Shown here: positions 7,898 through 16,051 of the stretch, piece by piece
Numbering within the stretch: position 1 is the first letter of the stretch
How the letters are laid out: each line of letters starts with the position of its first letter
Assembly (NCBI GenBank): GCA_937920585.1
Contig: CAKZSB010000132.1
Location: 1 to 33,272 of the forward strand
Source: an uncultured Granulosicoccaceae bacterium
Lineage (GTDB): Bacteria > Pseudomonadota > Gammaproteobacteria > Granulosicoccales > Granulosicoccaceae
DNA: 33,272 bases
Reading direction: 5' to 3'
The notes under the pieces: generated by a model
What the model was told of the DNA's origin: nothing
Seen by the model: only the letters and a program-made list of their open reading frames with translations
Databases searched by the model: none
Translations under genes and position numbers: made by a program

Positions 7898-8860
7898 CTA
7901 ACTCACCTGATTGGGCACAGTCTCGCCGTTAAAGAACGCGCGCAGATTGTCCACTGCCATCATACCCATCGACTCTCGCACCTCCAACGACGACGTACCC
8001 AGGTGCGGCAGCAGGGTTACATTGGGCATTTGCCGCAGGCGCGCCGGCACGGCGGGTTCGTTTTCATAGACATCGAGCCCGGCCGCATACAGTTCACCCG
8101 ACTCGAGCGCCGCGATCAGGGCCTGCTCATCAATCACTTCACCGCGCGCGGTATTGACTAACACGGCATGCGAACGCATGGCAGCCAGTTCTTTCGCGCC
8201 GATCAGATGCAGGGTTTCCCCACCGCCCGGCACGCAGATCTGCACGACATCGGCGCGCTCCAGAACCGCCACGATCGATTCGAGCTGCTGAGCGCCCGGC
8301 ACGGTTGAATCCTGCACCGCAGATCGATTGAAAAACACTACCGACATGCCAAAGCCGAAGTGCGCGCGCCTGGCAACCGCCTTGCCAATCCGGCCCATGC
8401 CGATCACACCCAGCGTCTTGCCAGTGACGTGCTGGCCCAGCAGCTGGGTGGGATGCCAGCCTTGCCAGAGCCCGTCGCGAACGAGTTTTTCCCCTTCACT
8501 GGCGCGCCGACACGCCATCAACATCAGCATCGTGGCGATATCGGCAGTTGCATCGGTGACCGCGCCCGGCGTATTGCTGACCACAATCCCCACGGCAGTC
8601 GCCGCGCTGACATCGATATGACTATATCCCACGCCAAAGTTGGCCAGCATGCGGCATTGCTGCGACGCCTCGAAAGCTTCGGCCCGCAACTGATCACCGA
8701 GTGTTGGCAGCAGTGCATCATAGGATTGCATCAGCTCGCGCAATGCGGCGGCATCGAGCGCTGTGTTCTGATCGCGCACGGTGAGTTCGAAGTGACTATC
8801 CAGCACCTCGGTAACTTTCTGTGCCATGGGTCGAGTGACGTAAAGCGATGGCCGCTTCAT
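7898..8860 (-). CDS. D-2-hydroxyacid dehydrogenase (glyoxylate/hydroxypyruvate reductase-like)
   Basis: NAD(P)H-dependent reductase of 2-oxo acids, cytoplasmic, 320 residues from the ATG at 8860. A GTG at 8965 would add 35 unconserved residues and is not used. The dinucleotide motif GMGRIG is at 154-159. The catalytic triad is visible as R239 (NTARGEVID), E268 (YENEP) and H286 (LLPHLGTSS). FGVGYSHID near residue 75 is the usual substrate-domain motif. It resembles glyoxylate/hydroxypyruvate or 2-ketogluconate reductases; the exact substrate cannot be fixed. It lies 129 nt downstream of batD on the same strand, so readthrough from that operon is possible. Confidence 0.85.
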   Translation of the reverse strand: MKRPSLYVTRPMAQKVTEVLDSHFELTVRDQNTALDAAALRELMQSYDALLPTLGDQLRAEAFEASQQCRMLANFGVGYSHIDVSAATAVGIVVSNTPGAVTDATADIATMLMLMACRRASEGEKLVRDGLWQGWHPTQLLGQHVTGKTLGVIGMGRIGKAVARRAHFGFGMSVVFFNRSAVQDSTVPGAQQLESIVAVLERADVVQICVPGGGETLHLIGAKELAAMRSHAVLVNTARGEVIDEQALIAALESGELYAAGLDVYENEPAVPARLRQMPNVTLLPHLGTSSLEVRESMGMMAVDNLRAFFNGETVPNQVS

Positions 8861-8903
8861 AGTGGTGTCCCGTGCTTGAGTGTTTTTGCCCGCTGAGGGT
8901 GCA

Positions 8904-8941
8904 GCATCCGGCCGAACCCTAATCGATCGACTGGCCGATGC
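8904..8941 (-). terminator. Hairpin between batD and the 2-hydroxyacid dehydrogenase gene
   Basis: The arms GCATCCGGCC (8904-8913) and GGCCGATGC (8933-8941) form a 9-bp stem with one bulged base and a 19-nt loop in the gap after batD. No T-tract follows on the - strand, so it is not a standard intrinsic terminator. It may stabilise the batD 3' end or be chance. Confidence 0.25.
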
Positions 8942-8989
8942 AACAGTACCTGTCGGCAGAAACACAAAGTCCAGTCACATCGCGGCGAT

Positions 8990-10315
8990 TCAGGACTCCG
9001 GGTACAACACCGGCAGATTGTCAGCAGCTCGATTTTTGCGCTGCCGCTTACGTGCCAGTTTCAGCGCCCTGAGCAAACCTTTTCGCTGCACAGGCGAAAG
9101 CTGGGTTGCATCGTCGGCGTTGTAGAGCGCGGCGTCGAGTTGCTGCACATGGGGTGCGAGCGACGGCTCGAGTTGCGCCAGTTGCTCAAGCCTGAAAGCG
9201 CTGCCGTATCGCGTTGCGATCCATGCCACGATCGCCCGGCGTATTTCAATGGCTTGTCCGCGGCGCACGCAGCGCTGCAAATCACGCCACCGCTGAGACT
9301 CGCTACCGACCTCGCGTGCGCTGGCAGATCCTCGCTTTAGACGCCGAAGATTGCGCCACAGGATACCGGTCGTCACCAACAGGCAAGCGACGAGCAGCGC
9401 CAGCGCCGCGATTACTTTCACCAACGTGCCCGATCTGTCAGAGGCGGCACCCGTCGCTGCCGGTTGTACCGCAATTGTCTCGGCTGGCAGCGTGGCGACT
9501 TGCCAGCGCTGTTGTCGCGTATCCCACCAGTTGACAGACAAGGCCGGAATTTCAATTGACCCGGCGCGCGCTGCCAGCAACGTCATCGACTGATGCAGGG
9601 TTCCCGTCAGCCCACCGACATCTTCAGTCTCTGTCAGCCGCGGCTGTGCCGGATAAACTCGCAACGGCTCGTTGGCTGCCAGTTCAATCGGTGGTATGGC
9701 CGCCGCGTACTGGCCGACGGCAGTAATGCTCACTTCGCGCTGAAACGGTTCACCGACAGTGAATACATCGGATTTTTGCAGCCACTTCGAGCGAATCTGT
9801 ACATCGCTGGCCGGAAACCACACGTTGTCGCTCGCGGGTGCCGGCTGCACCTCAATTGCCAGTTCATCGCTACTCGCATCGATGCGTGGATTTCCACCTG
9901 GTGCTCTGGCACCATTTTCAAGCACCGGCACCGGCATTCGCCCGCTGAACGCCAGAGCCGGTATTCGCACCGTACCTGGCCGTGACGCAAACAACGAGTA
10001 CACCGTCACGGTTTCCAGTGTTTCGCTGTCGTCGGTCAGTTGCTGCTGCTCCAGTCGATCCACAGGCTGCAATCGCACATTCGCAACCTCAAGTTTGTCG
10101 CCCGTTATGCTAAAAGCCTCCACCGGTGCACTGACGACGACAGTCAGCAGAATCTGCTGATTGACGAAGGCCCGCGTGCGATCGGCTGACACACTAACCT
10201 GCATGGCGGCAGCCTGCCCCACCGTTGAGTAAAGGCAGTTTACAACCGCGACCAGCCACAACAGCCGCAGCGCAGCGCCGACCGGTTTACGTGATATCGC
10301 TTGCCGATCCATCAA
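8990..10315 (-). CDS. batD: BatD-like oxygen-tolerance protein
   Basis: A 441-residue membrane-anchored protein of the BatD family. It has an N-terminal signal sequence (residues about 15-36, LRLLWLVAVVNCLYSTVGQAAA) and a periplasmic region of beta-rich domains (AFVNQQILLTVVVSAPVEAF). A transmembrane helix lies near residues 300-325 (ALALLVACLLVTTGILW), followed by a basic cytoplasmic tail. BatD proteins occur with MoxR ATPases and von Willebrand proteins, and the group was first linked to aerotolerance in Bacteroides. The start overlaps the preceding gene's stop by 4 nt. It is the last gene of the six-gene operon. Confidence 0.85.
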   Translation of the reverse strand: MMDRQAISRKPVGAALRLLWLVAVVNCLYSTVGQAAAMQVSVSADRTRAFVNQQILLTVVVSAPVEAFSITGDKLEVANVRLQPVDRLEQQQLTDDSETLETVTVYSLFASRPGTVRIPALAFSGRMPVPVLENGARAPGGNPRIDASSDELAIEVQPAPASDNVWFPASDVQIRSKWLQKSDVFTVGEPFQREVSITAVGQYAAAIPPIELAANEPLRVYPAQPRLTETEDVGGLTGTLHQSMTLLAARAGSIEIPALSVNWWDTRQQRWQVATLPAETIAVQPAATGAASDRSGTLVKVIAALALLVACLLVTTGILWRNLRRLKRGSASAREVGSESQRWRDLQRCVRRGQAIEIRRAIVAWIATRYGSAFRLEQLAQLEPSLAPHVQQLDAALYNADDATQLSPVQRKGLLRALKLARKRQRKNRAADNLPVLYPES

Positions 10316-12141
10316 TAGTTCATCACCGGCGGGATCTCTTGCGCTGCTCGAAGCTGCGCTTCATAGTGAAACTTTCTTCGCAGGTAACCTCCCGGGTCCT
10401 GCGGCAATTCGCGCAGCCATTGCTCGCTGTAGGGATTGAGTACACGATTGTCACTATCCTCTACTGCAGGGGAAGCGTCGTTGGCCGGCCGATCGCCGTC
10501 GAATGCTTCGCCATCCACCGGCGGTGCCGCTACCGGCTGTGCGTCATTGGCAGGTTCACTGGAGATTTCATCGCCGGGTGCGGCGGGCCGATTACCACTC
10601 TGGCCGCCCGCCTGCAGCGCTTGCTGGGCAAGCGATTGCCCTTCGCCGGTGGCACCGCCAACACGTTGCTGGGGCGAGTCCGATGCGCGTTGCTGATTCG
10701 GTGGAGGATCTGATGCGGACTCCTGCTGCGGTTGATCGCCATCATCACTACCGGCACTCTGGCGCCTTTGATTTTCACTGTTCTCAGGCGACTCCAGAAT
10801 GCCCTTGACCAGGGCCAGATTAAACTGCGCGTCGCGATTTTCCGCATCGAGTAACAGACTCTGCTCATAGGCCGCTGCGGCGGGCTTGAACTGCCCCTGC
10901 AAAGCCAGTGTATTACCCAGATTATAAAACCCGTCGGCAGTGCCTGCGGCAGCAAACAGTGCTGCCGCAGCGGTATAATCACCGCTTTGAAAACGCGCCA
11001 CGGCGGCCCAGTCCGGGTCACGAAAAAGCGCGCTGGCCGCCACCGCATCACCCGCCTGTAGGGCGGCAGCGGCGCGTTGATCATCATTCATCCAGAGCGC
11101 TTGCCAATCTGCTGCCCGGCCCTGCAACGGCAACGCCAACACCACGAGCACGATCCAGAATTGATTGCGCCGAAACAACCACAGGGCAAGCGGCAAAAGC
11201 GGCAGGATCAACCAGTAACCAACATCCCTGGTGGTATCGAAATCGTTGTTCAGCCCCCGGCGCGCCGCAAGGAGCCAGCCCGAGGGCTCGCGCGCTAACA
11301 ACTCGAGGTCGCTGTTGTCGACAGAGAGGGTGACAAACTGCCCTGCATTGTCGCGGGCCAATTGCCGCAAACGTGCATGCTGCCGATCAACCAGCACGAG
11401 GGCACCCTGCGCATCGCGCAAATAAGCGCCGTCCGGCAACGGCACGGCAACGCTATCCCTGGCGCCAATTGCGAGCACCGACATTCGCCAGCGAGAATCC
11501 AGCATTGCAGTAATAGCGGCAGCACTGTCGGCGTCAATGCCGTCCGTTATCAGCAGTAAATCACCGCGCGTAACCTCTGCCCCGTCGAACATATCGATTG
11601 CCAATTCAACCGCAGCCAACGGGTTGCTGCCCATGTGAGGCATGATCGCCGGCGTGAGAACGGGCACCAGCGTTTCAATGGTGCGTGGATCGTCCGTCAG
11701 TGGTGCCACCCGATGAGCACCGGCGGCATAAACGAGCAGGCCAGTATCGGCATTGTTCCGAGCCCGCAGCAGATCGATCAGTTTTAGTTGCGCCAGTGCG
11801 ATCCGACTGGGCTTGCTGTCGGTTGCGAGCATTGACGGCGACAGATCAAGCAACACGATCATGGCACGGCGATCACTGCCGGTTTGCGACTCCGGGCCAG
11901 GCAGGCCGGGTCCGGCCAATGCCACACACACGAGCGCAAAACCGGCCTGAAAAAACGGCGCCTGGCTGGTTTTTCGCCGCTGTCCGAAAAGCTGCAGGAA
12001 TTTGAGTTTGTCGGCGGCGATAAAACGCGTCCAGCCACTACCGGCCGCAGATTTTGTAAGCACGTGTACCAATACCAGCAAAACCGGAATAGCCCACAGC
12101 CAGTGTGGTCGAGCAAACGCAAAGCCAGCCAGTGAATCCAT
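10312..12141 (-). CDS. BatB/BatC-type fusion: von Willebrand domain plus TPR and disordered tail
   Basis: A 609-residue protein that joins a BatB-like N-terminal part to a BatC-like C-terminal part. Residues 10-30 and about 62-80 are membrane helices flanking a cytoplasmic loop. The von Willebrand A domain follows with MIDAS residues D99-x-S101-x-S103 (DLSPSM) and LLITDGID. Further membrane segments lie near 310-345 (YWLILPLLPLALWLF, FWIVLVVLALPLQG). TPR repeats then include YNLGNTLALQGQFKPAAAAYEQ, followed by a Gln/Ser/Pro/Asp-rich low-complexity tail and a conserved end (QWLRELPQDPGGYLRRKF). Metal-dependent protein binding at the membrane is likely. It lies 2 nt after batA. Confidence 0.87.
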   Translation of the reverse strand: MDSLAGFAFARPHWLWAIPVLLVLVHVLTKSAAGSGWTRFIAADKLKFLQLFGQRRKTSQAPFFQAGFALVCVALAGPGLPGPESQTGSDRRAMIVLLDLSPSMLATDSKPSRIALAQLKLIDLLRARNNADTGLLVYAAGAHRVAPLTDDPRTIETLVPVLTPAIMPHMGSNPLAAVELAIDMFDGAEVTRGDLLLITDGIDADSAAAITAMLDSRWRMSVLAIGARDSVAVPLPDGAYLRDAQGALVLVDRQHARLRQLARDNAGQFVTLSVDNSDLELLAREPSGWLLAARRGLNNDFDTTRDVGYWLILPLLPLALWLFRRNQFWIVLVVLALPLQGRAADWQALWMNDDQRAAAALQAGDAVAASALFRDPDWAAVARFQSGDYTAAAALFAAAGTADGFYNLGNTLALQGQFKPAAAAYEQSLLLDAENRDAQFNLALVKGILESPENSENQRRQSAGSDDGDQPQQESASDPPPNQQRASDSPQQRVGGATGEGQSLAQQALQAGGQSGNRPAAPGDEISSEPANDAQPVAAPPVDGEAFDGDRPANDASPAVEDSDNRVLNPYSEQWLRELPQDPGGYLRRKFHYEAQLRAAQEIPPVMNY

Positions 12142-12143
12142 CG

Positions 12144-13112
12144 CTATCGATACCGATCGCGAAACAGCAAACCCGTTGCCATCAACAGCGCCAGCGCCAA
12201 AGGCCAGTGGTACAGACTGACTTGCGGTGTCACCATACGTGGTTCCGGTGTCGGCTCCAGTTCATCGACAGTGGCATAGATCGACACCATCTCGCTCGGG
12301 TCGCGGGCACGAAAGTATCTGCCGCCGGTTAGATCCGCAATCTGCTGCAGCGTGTTTTCATCGAGATCGCGAGAGGGATCAATCTCCTTTTCAAATCCCT
12401 CTACATCCACCTGCATTAAAGACTGTGCACCCACGCCAATGGTGTGAATTCGCACACCGGCCTCGCTGGCAATGGTGCTGGCCTCCAGCGGTTCGCTGCC
12501 AAACGTATTCGAACCATCGGTCATCAATATCAGCACCCGGCTTTCGGTGGGTCGATCCCGCAACTGCACAATCGCCTGGCCTATGGCATCGCCAATGGCA
12601 GTGGACGAACCGGCAAAACCAGGCAGTGCCTCGCGAAGCTGCACCGCTACCGAGTGTCGGTCAAATGTTAGTGGCGCCAAAAGATAGCTGCGCTGCCCGA
12701 ATAAAATTAATCCGAGCCGATCGCCACGGCGACGCTCAATGAATTCTGTCGCCACGCGTTTGATTGTCTCCATCCGCGTCGTCAGACTGCCTTCGTGCAG
12801 CATATCCTCAATTCGCATACTGTCCGACAGATCGATCGCAAGCATCAAATCCCGTCCGCCAGTCGGAATTTCACGCGGCGTACCTAACCACACTGGCCGC
12901 GCGCAGGCTACCACCAGACCGAGCCAGATCAAGCTTGCCAGCAGCGGTGTCAGCCATTCGCGTTTGCCCCGGTGACTTTCCAGTTTCACCACCTGACGAT
13001 AGAACGGCACACGCAGGCTGGTAGTTTCGGTTGCCGCCACCGGCAGATAGCGACGCGCGATTACGGGCAATGGCAGCAATAAAAACGCCCAGGGCCAGTA
13101 CCAGTCAAGCAT
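12144..13112 (-). CDS. batA: BatA-like von Willebrand factor A membrane protein
   Basis: A 322-residue protein from ATG 13112. A further in-frame start at 13142 would lengthen it into the previous gene. Two N-terminal membrane helices (WYWPWAFLLLPLPVIA and LLASLIWLGLVVACARPVW) precede a von Willebrand A domain. The complete MIDAS D94-x-S96-x-S98 (IDLSDSM) is present, as are LILFGQRSYLLAPLTFD, the STAIGDAIGQAI threonine region and LILMTDGSNTFG. A final helix lies near the C-terminus (WPLALALLMATGLLF). It overlaps the DUF4381 gene by 8 nt. The MIDAS indicates Mg2+-dependent protein-protein contacts, probably with substrates of the MoxR ATPase. Confidence 0.88.
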   Translation of the reverse strand: MLDWYWPWAFLLLPLPVIARRYLPVAATETTSLRVPFYRQVVKLESHRGKREWLTPLLASLIWLGLVVACARPVWLGTPREIPTGGRDLMLAIDLSDSMRIEDMLHEGSLTTRMETIKRVATEFIERRRGDRLGLILFGQRSYLLAPLTFDRHSVAVQLREALPGFAGSSTAIGDAIGQAIVQLRDRPTESRVLILMTDGSNTFGSEPLEASTIASEAGVRIHTIGVGAQSLMQVDVEGFEKEIDPSRDLDENTLQQIADLTGGRYFRARDPSEMVSIYATVDELEPTPEPRMVTPQVSLYHWPLALALLMATGLLFRDRYR

Positions 13113-13587
13113 GGAGTCGTCGCGCCCAGCGCAGCAGATCACGGTGCACGCCGGTTACATCAATTTCAGCGCCGGCGGGCTGGTAGAGTCGCAGCGCTAG
13201 CCACTCGCGCGTAGGCTCAGCCAGCGTTGCCGAAGAAGCTACATTGAGCCAGTTGGCCCATGCCTGACCGCTGAGCCTCGCCACTTGCTCACGCCCCTCC
13301 AGGCGCACCGCAACGCGCCGCAGAATACCGGGCACATCGTTTAAATAGGCATTAGCGTCCCCGCTGCGCTGCCAACGCCGATACGCCAACCTCAACTGCT
13401 GCGCACAACTGCCCGACACACTGCCCAATCGCCGGCGCTGAAAAAGGCCGAGCGCGAGCCACAGCACAAGCAACCCGAAAATTGCCACGAGCAACCACCA
13501 GCCCGGCGCCAACGGCCAGAACCCGACAGGTTCAGGCAAGTGCAGTCCACGCAATCGACCGGCAAGGGCGATTTGTTCTTCAGTCAA
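13105..13587 (-). CDS. DUF4381 membrane protein
   Basis: A 160-residue protein with a short N-terminal segment carrying the family-typical LRGLHLPEPVGFWPLAPGWW, a single transmembrane helix at about residues 29-49 and a basic RRR stop-transfer signal. A helical cytoplasmic domain follows, with YLNDVPGILRRVAVR and LSGQAWANWL. DUF4381 genes are regularly found between the DUF58 and von Willebrand genes of MoxR operons; their role is unknown. The start overlaps the DUF58 stop by 4 nt, and the 3' end runs 8 nt into batA. Confidence 0.85.
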   Translation of the reverse strand: MTEEQIALAGRLRGLHLPEPVGFWPLAPGWWLLVAIFGLLVLWLALGLFQRRRLGSVSGSCAQQLRLAYRRWQRSGDANAYLNDVPGILRRVAVRLEGREQVARLSGQAWANWLNVASSATLAEPTREWLALRLYQPAGAEIDVTGVHRDLLRWARRLHA

Positions 13588-14516
13588 TGCCGAACACCAT
13601 CAGGCAGGGAACCTTGCTCTGCCACATTCAGACTGACGTCGACCGATTGATCCGTCGACAGTTGATGCAGCGCAACCAGTGAGTCTTCACACCACTGGCG
13701 CAACCGCTCATCGGCACTGGCTCGCGTCGCCCGATATTGTTCCAGCAAGCGGCGATCAAACCGGATCGCCCGGGATCCGGAACCATCGCTGATCGCCAGC
13801 TTTCCACGCAGCTGAAACTCGCGTTCCAGTGGATCAGCCACGATCAGAAGTGCCAATCGGGTCCTGGCAGCGAGCTCGCCGAGCAATTGCCAATCGGGAT
13901 CGTCAAAGTCACTGATCATTGTCACCCGCGCACCGAGCGGCACAGCGGCGATTGCCGCATCGAGGGCATCACCGATACCAAACCGGCTCTGACATACTGC
14001 GTTCAGACTTTGATTCGCAATAACCAGCTTTTGCAACCATTGCAGCAGATTGTGCTGGCCCTTCGCACAGGGCTGCTGCGACAAACCGGTGCCAAAGACC
14101 AGACCTCCGAGCCTGTCGCCTGCGGCAAGCGCTGCCCATGCCAGTAAGGCCGCCGCGTGCGCTGCAGTAACCGACTTGAAGCGCTCACCGGAACCGAAAA
14201 ACATGCCCGGCCGTTGATCGACCAGACAATACAGCGGCCGCTCTCGCTCATCGAGATGCTGCCGTATCGTTAGCTCGCCGCGCCGCGCACTCACCCGCCA
14301 GTCAATCGATCTTGAGCCATCGCCACCCTGCCAGGCACGCATTTCACTAAACTCTGTGCCATGCCCCTTGGTGCTGGAACGCTTGCTACCAGGCAGCTCA
14401 AAAAGCGTGTTCAACCGCTCGGGAGAGCTTTGACGCAACGTGAGGTGTCGCCAGTCAATCAGCTCCTGTATCGAAACATAGACACCCGGTCGCGCTATGG
14501 ATGCGGCCTCTGACAT
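13584..14516 (-). CDS. DUF58 domain protein of a MoxR operon
   Basis: A 310-residue soluble protein of the DUF58 family, whose members have a degenerate von Willebrand-like fold. Recognisable features are the family-typical FSEMRAWQGGDGSRSIDWRVSARRGEL (about residues 57-83; key residues R59, D66, D71, W72), LYCLVDQRPGMFFG, and a DFDDPDW turn. It has no N-terminal membrane helices, unlike longer DUF58 members. The start codon overlaps the moxR stop by one base (TGATG). Its function is inferred only from the operon: it probably acts with the MoxR ATPase on membrane von Willebrand proteins. Confidence 0.86.
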   Translation of the reverse strand: MSEAASIARPGVYVSIQELIDWRHLTLRQSSPERLNTLFELPGSKRSSTKGHGTEFSEMRAWQGGDGSRSIDWRVSARRGELTIRQHLDERERPLYCLVDQRPGMFFGSGERFKSVTAAHAAALLAWAALAAGDRLGGLVFGTGLSQQPCAKGQHNLLQWLQKLVIANQSLNAVCQSRFGIGDALDAAIAAVPLGARVTMISDFDDPDWQLLGELAARTRLALLIVADPLEREFQLRGKLAISDGSGSRAIRFDRRLLEQYRATRASADERLRQWCEDSLVALHQLSTDQSVDVSLNVAEQGSLPDGVRH

Positions 14517-15472
14517 CAGGTAACCGGTACCAGATTGAGCAGTTCATCGACGATAGCATTACTGTCGATTCCGCGCGCCCGGGCTGCCATCGCCGGTACA
14601 ATTCGGTGGCACAGGCAATCGTGTGCCAGTGCCTGGACGTCGTCCGGGGTGACGTAATCGCGACCATGTAACCAGGCGCGCGCTCGGCTGCAACGATCGA
14701 GCGCCATCGTCGCTCGCGGGCTGGCACCGTGCTCGATGTCACGGGACAGCTTAGAAGAATAAGGCGCCGTATCGCGCGTGGCGACCACCAGCGCCAGCAG
14801 ATAATTCTGCACCGCCTCACTCATATACTGATCGGCGATCTGGCTGCGGGTCGACATAATATCGGCCACCGACACGATCGGTGCGAGCGTCAGCGGCTGC
14901 CGTTCTTCGCGCCGACCGAGCTCGAGAATCTCGCGCTCCACCGCCAGGTCGGGATAGTCAATATTCGTTTGCAGCAGAAATCGATCGAGCTGCGCCTCCG
15001 GCAACAAATAGGTTCCCTCCTGCTCGATCGGGTTGCGGGTCGCCATAACAAAAAACAGTTCTGGCAGCGCGTGCGTCTTGCCGCCAGCGGTGACCTGACG
15101 CTCCGCCATGCCCTCAAGCAGTGCGGCCTGCACTTTGGCCGGCGCGCGATTGATTTCATCGGCCAACACCACCGAGTTAAAAACAGGGCCTGGCAAAAAT
15201 TCGAATTGCGAGGACTCGGCATGAAAAATTTCACTGCCGGTGATATCCGCGGGGAGTAAATCGGGGGTGAACTGGATTCGCTGAAAAGAGGCATCAATTA
15301 ATGCCGCCATGGTCTTCACGGCACGCGTCTTGGCAAGCCCCGGCGCGCCTTGCACGAGCATGTGGCCGTCTGCCAGAAGCGCAACCAGCATGCGTTCCAC
15401 CAGTTCCGGCTGCCCGACGACGGCTTGCATCAATGCCGCCTGAAGTTCGCTGAATACAGCCTGCTGTGTCAC
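14516..15472 (-). CDS. moxR: MoxR-family AAA+ ATPase
   Basis: A 318-residue AAA+ ATPase that is thought to act as a chaperone for metal insertion or complex assembly. Walker A is GAPGLAKT at 42-49 and Walker B is VVLADE with D105/E106. Sensor and arginine-finger regions include FFVMATRNPIEQEGTYLLPEAQLDRFL, a MoxR hallmark, and SPRATMALDRCSRA near the C-terminus. The GTG start at 15472 is preceded by a strong GGGGGAA site about 6 nt upstream. It leads the operon moxR-DUF58-DUF4381-batA-batB/C-batD, in which every junction overlaps or is within 2 nt. Confidence 0.92.
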   Translation of the reverse strand: MTQQAVFSELQAALMQAVVGQPELVERMLVALLADGHMLVQGAPGLAKTRAVKTMAALIDASFQRIQFTPDLLPADITGSEIFHAESSQFEFLPGPVFNSVVLADEINRAPAKVQAALLEGMAERQVTAGGKTHALPELFFVMATRNPIEQEGTYLLPEAQLDRFLLQTNIDYPDLAVEREILELGRREERQPLTLAPIVSVADIMSTRSQIADQYMSEAVQNYLLALVVATRDTAPYSSKLSRDIEHGASPRATMALDRCSRARAWLHGRDYVTPDDVQALAHDCLCHRIVPAMAARARGIDSNAIVDELLNLVPVT

Positions 15473-15498
15473 TCGATTCCCCCGCTTTTAAGCACAGC

Positions 15499-15504
15499 AG
15501 TATA
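15499..15504 (-). promoter_or_regulatory. Candidate -10 box for the moxR operon
   Basis: TATACT on the - strand (five of six consensus matches), about 27 nt upstream of the moxR GTG. No convincing -35 box lies at 16-18 nt, so this promoter is tentative. Confidence 0.3.
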
Positions 15505-15637
15505 CGCCAAACACCCAATCCGCCGGACCCGGCTAGCATCTTGCTTGGAATCAATGGCCAAAGCCCACGCCCGGCACAAGCCTCGCCCAACGCCAACCAG
15601 GCAACGCGACGCTTTCGACCTAAATTGAAATGATTAC

Positions 15638-15665
15638 TTGTAGAAAAGGCTGTAATCTCTATAAT
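15638..15665 (+). promoter_or_regulatory. Sigma-70 promoter candidate
   Basis: TTGTAG at 15638-15643 and a perfect TATAAT at 15660-15665, spaced 16 nt. Transcription would start near 15672 and give the coiled-coil gene a leader of about 380 nt, or drive a separate short RNA. The start-site region begins with one arm of a 7-bp inverted repeat (15666-15672/15701-15707), which could act as an operator. Confidence 0.5.
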
Positions 15666-15940
15666 GGGCAGTTACGTGAGATTATCCATTGAGACTTTGC
15701 ACTGCCCTGGAGCAAATTCCCGGTCTGAAAACACGTAGCAAATAATGCTATCGAGCACGACACCCTTCATTGCCTTGCCACCGTTTTCAGCGTTTCCGTT
15801 CCTCACATGGGCGTACAGCGTCTCACGTCAATGTCGCTGTTTGGAAGGAAATGACTTCACCAGATCGCAAAACCGGAAAGGCCTCCGCCTATCAGCGCAT
15901 TGGAATGAAATACAACCAAGCTAGCAACACCTCCTGAATA

Positions 15941-15970
15941 TTGTTATCTACCACCTCTTTTACTTTTAAT
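15941..15970 (+). promoter_or_regulatory. Second, proximal promoter candidate for the coiled-coil gene
   Basis: TTGTTA at 15941-15946 and TTTAAT at 15965-15970, spaced 18 nt. A start near 15976 would coincide with the first base of the potential RNA structure at 15976-16028. Confidence 0.3.
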
Positions 15971-15975
15971 TGATC

Positions 15976-16028
15976 AACGGGCGGCCCGGAAACCGGGCAA
16001 AGGCGCTTTTGAAGGCTATTCCCCCGTT
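15976..16028 (+). promoter_or_regulatory. Potential structured 5' leader element
   Basis: Outer arms AACGGG (15976-15981) and CCCGTT (16023-16028) are perfectly complementary. They enclose a strong hairpin GCCCGG-AAA-CCGGGC (15984-15998) and a weaker AAAG-GCG-CTTT hairpin (15999-16009). The element ends 23 nt before the GTG of the coiled-coil gene. It does not match a riboswitch class I can recall, and no T-tract follows. Structure inferred by eye from base pairing. Confidence 0.4.
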
Positions 16029-16051
16029 ACATCAGACCGCGAGATCATTGT

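Larger units (their letters stand above)
15473..16051. other. 579-nt divergent gap between moxR and the coiled-coil gene
   Basis: This gap separates two divergent genes. It holds a candidate - strand promoter for moxR (15499-15504), a good + strand sigma-70 promoter (15638-15665), a second weaker + strand promoter (15941-15970) and a compact potential RNA structure (15976-16028) just before the coiled-coil start. An inverted repeat GGGCAGT/ACTGCCC (15666-15672 and 15701-15707) lies directly downstream of the TATAAT box. No conserved protein-coding frame and no known RNA family was recognised. Confidence 0.6.

Noticed and set aside
8861-8965. N-terminal extension of the 2-hydroxyacid dehydrogenase from a GTG at 8965
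   Set aside because: The extra 35 residues look like random translation and the family starts at the ATG 8860, which has a GGGA site upstream.
15666-15900. A small structured RNA such as 6S or SRP RNA after the strong TATAAT
   Set aside because: No conserved core of either family and no terminator in a suitable place.
15976-16028. Cyclic-di-GMP (GEMM) or other known riboswitch
   Set aside because: The GGGCAAA-like piece fits by chance only; the remaining conserved positions of the class are missing. Kept only as an unnamed structured leader.
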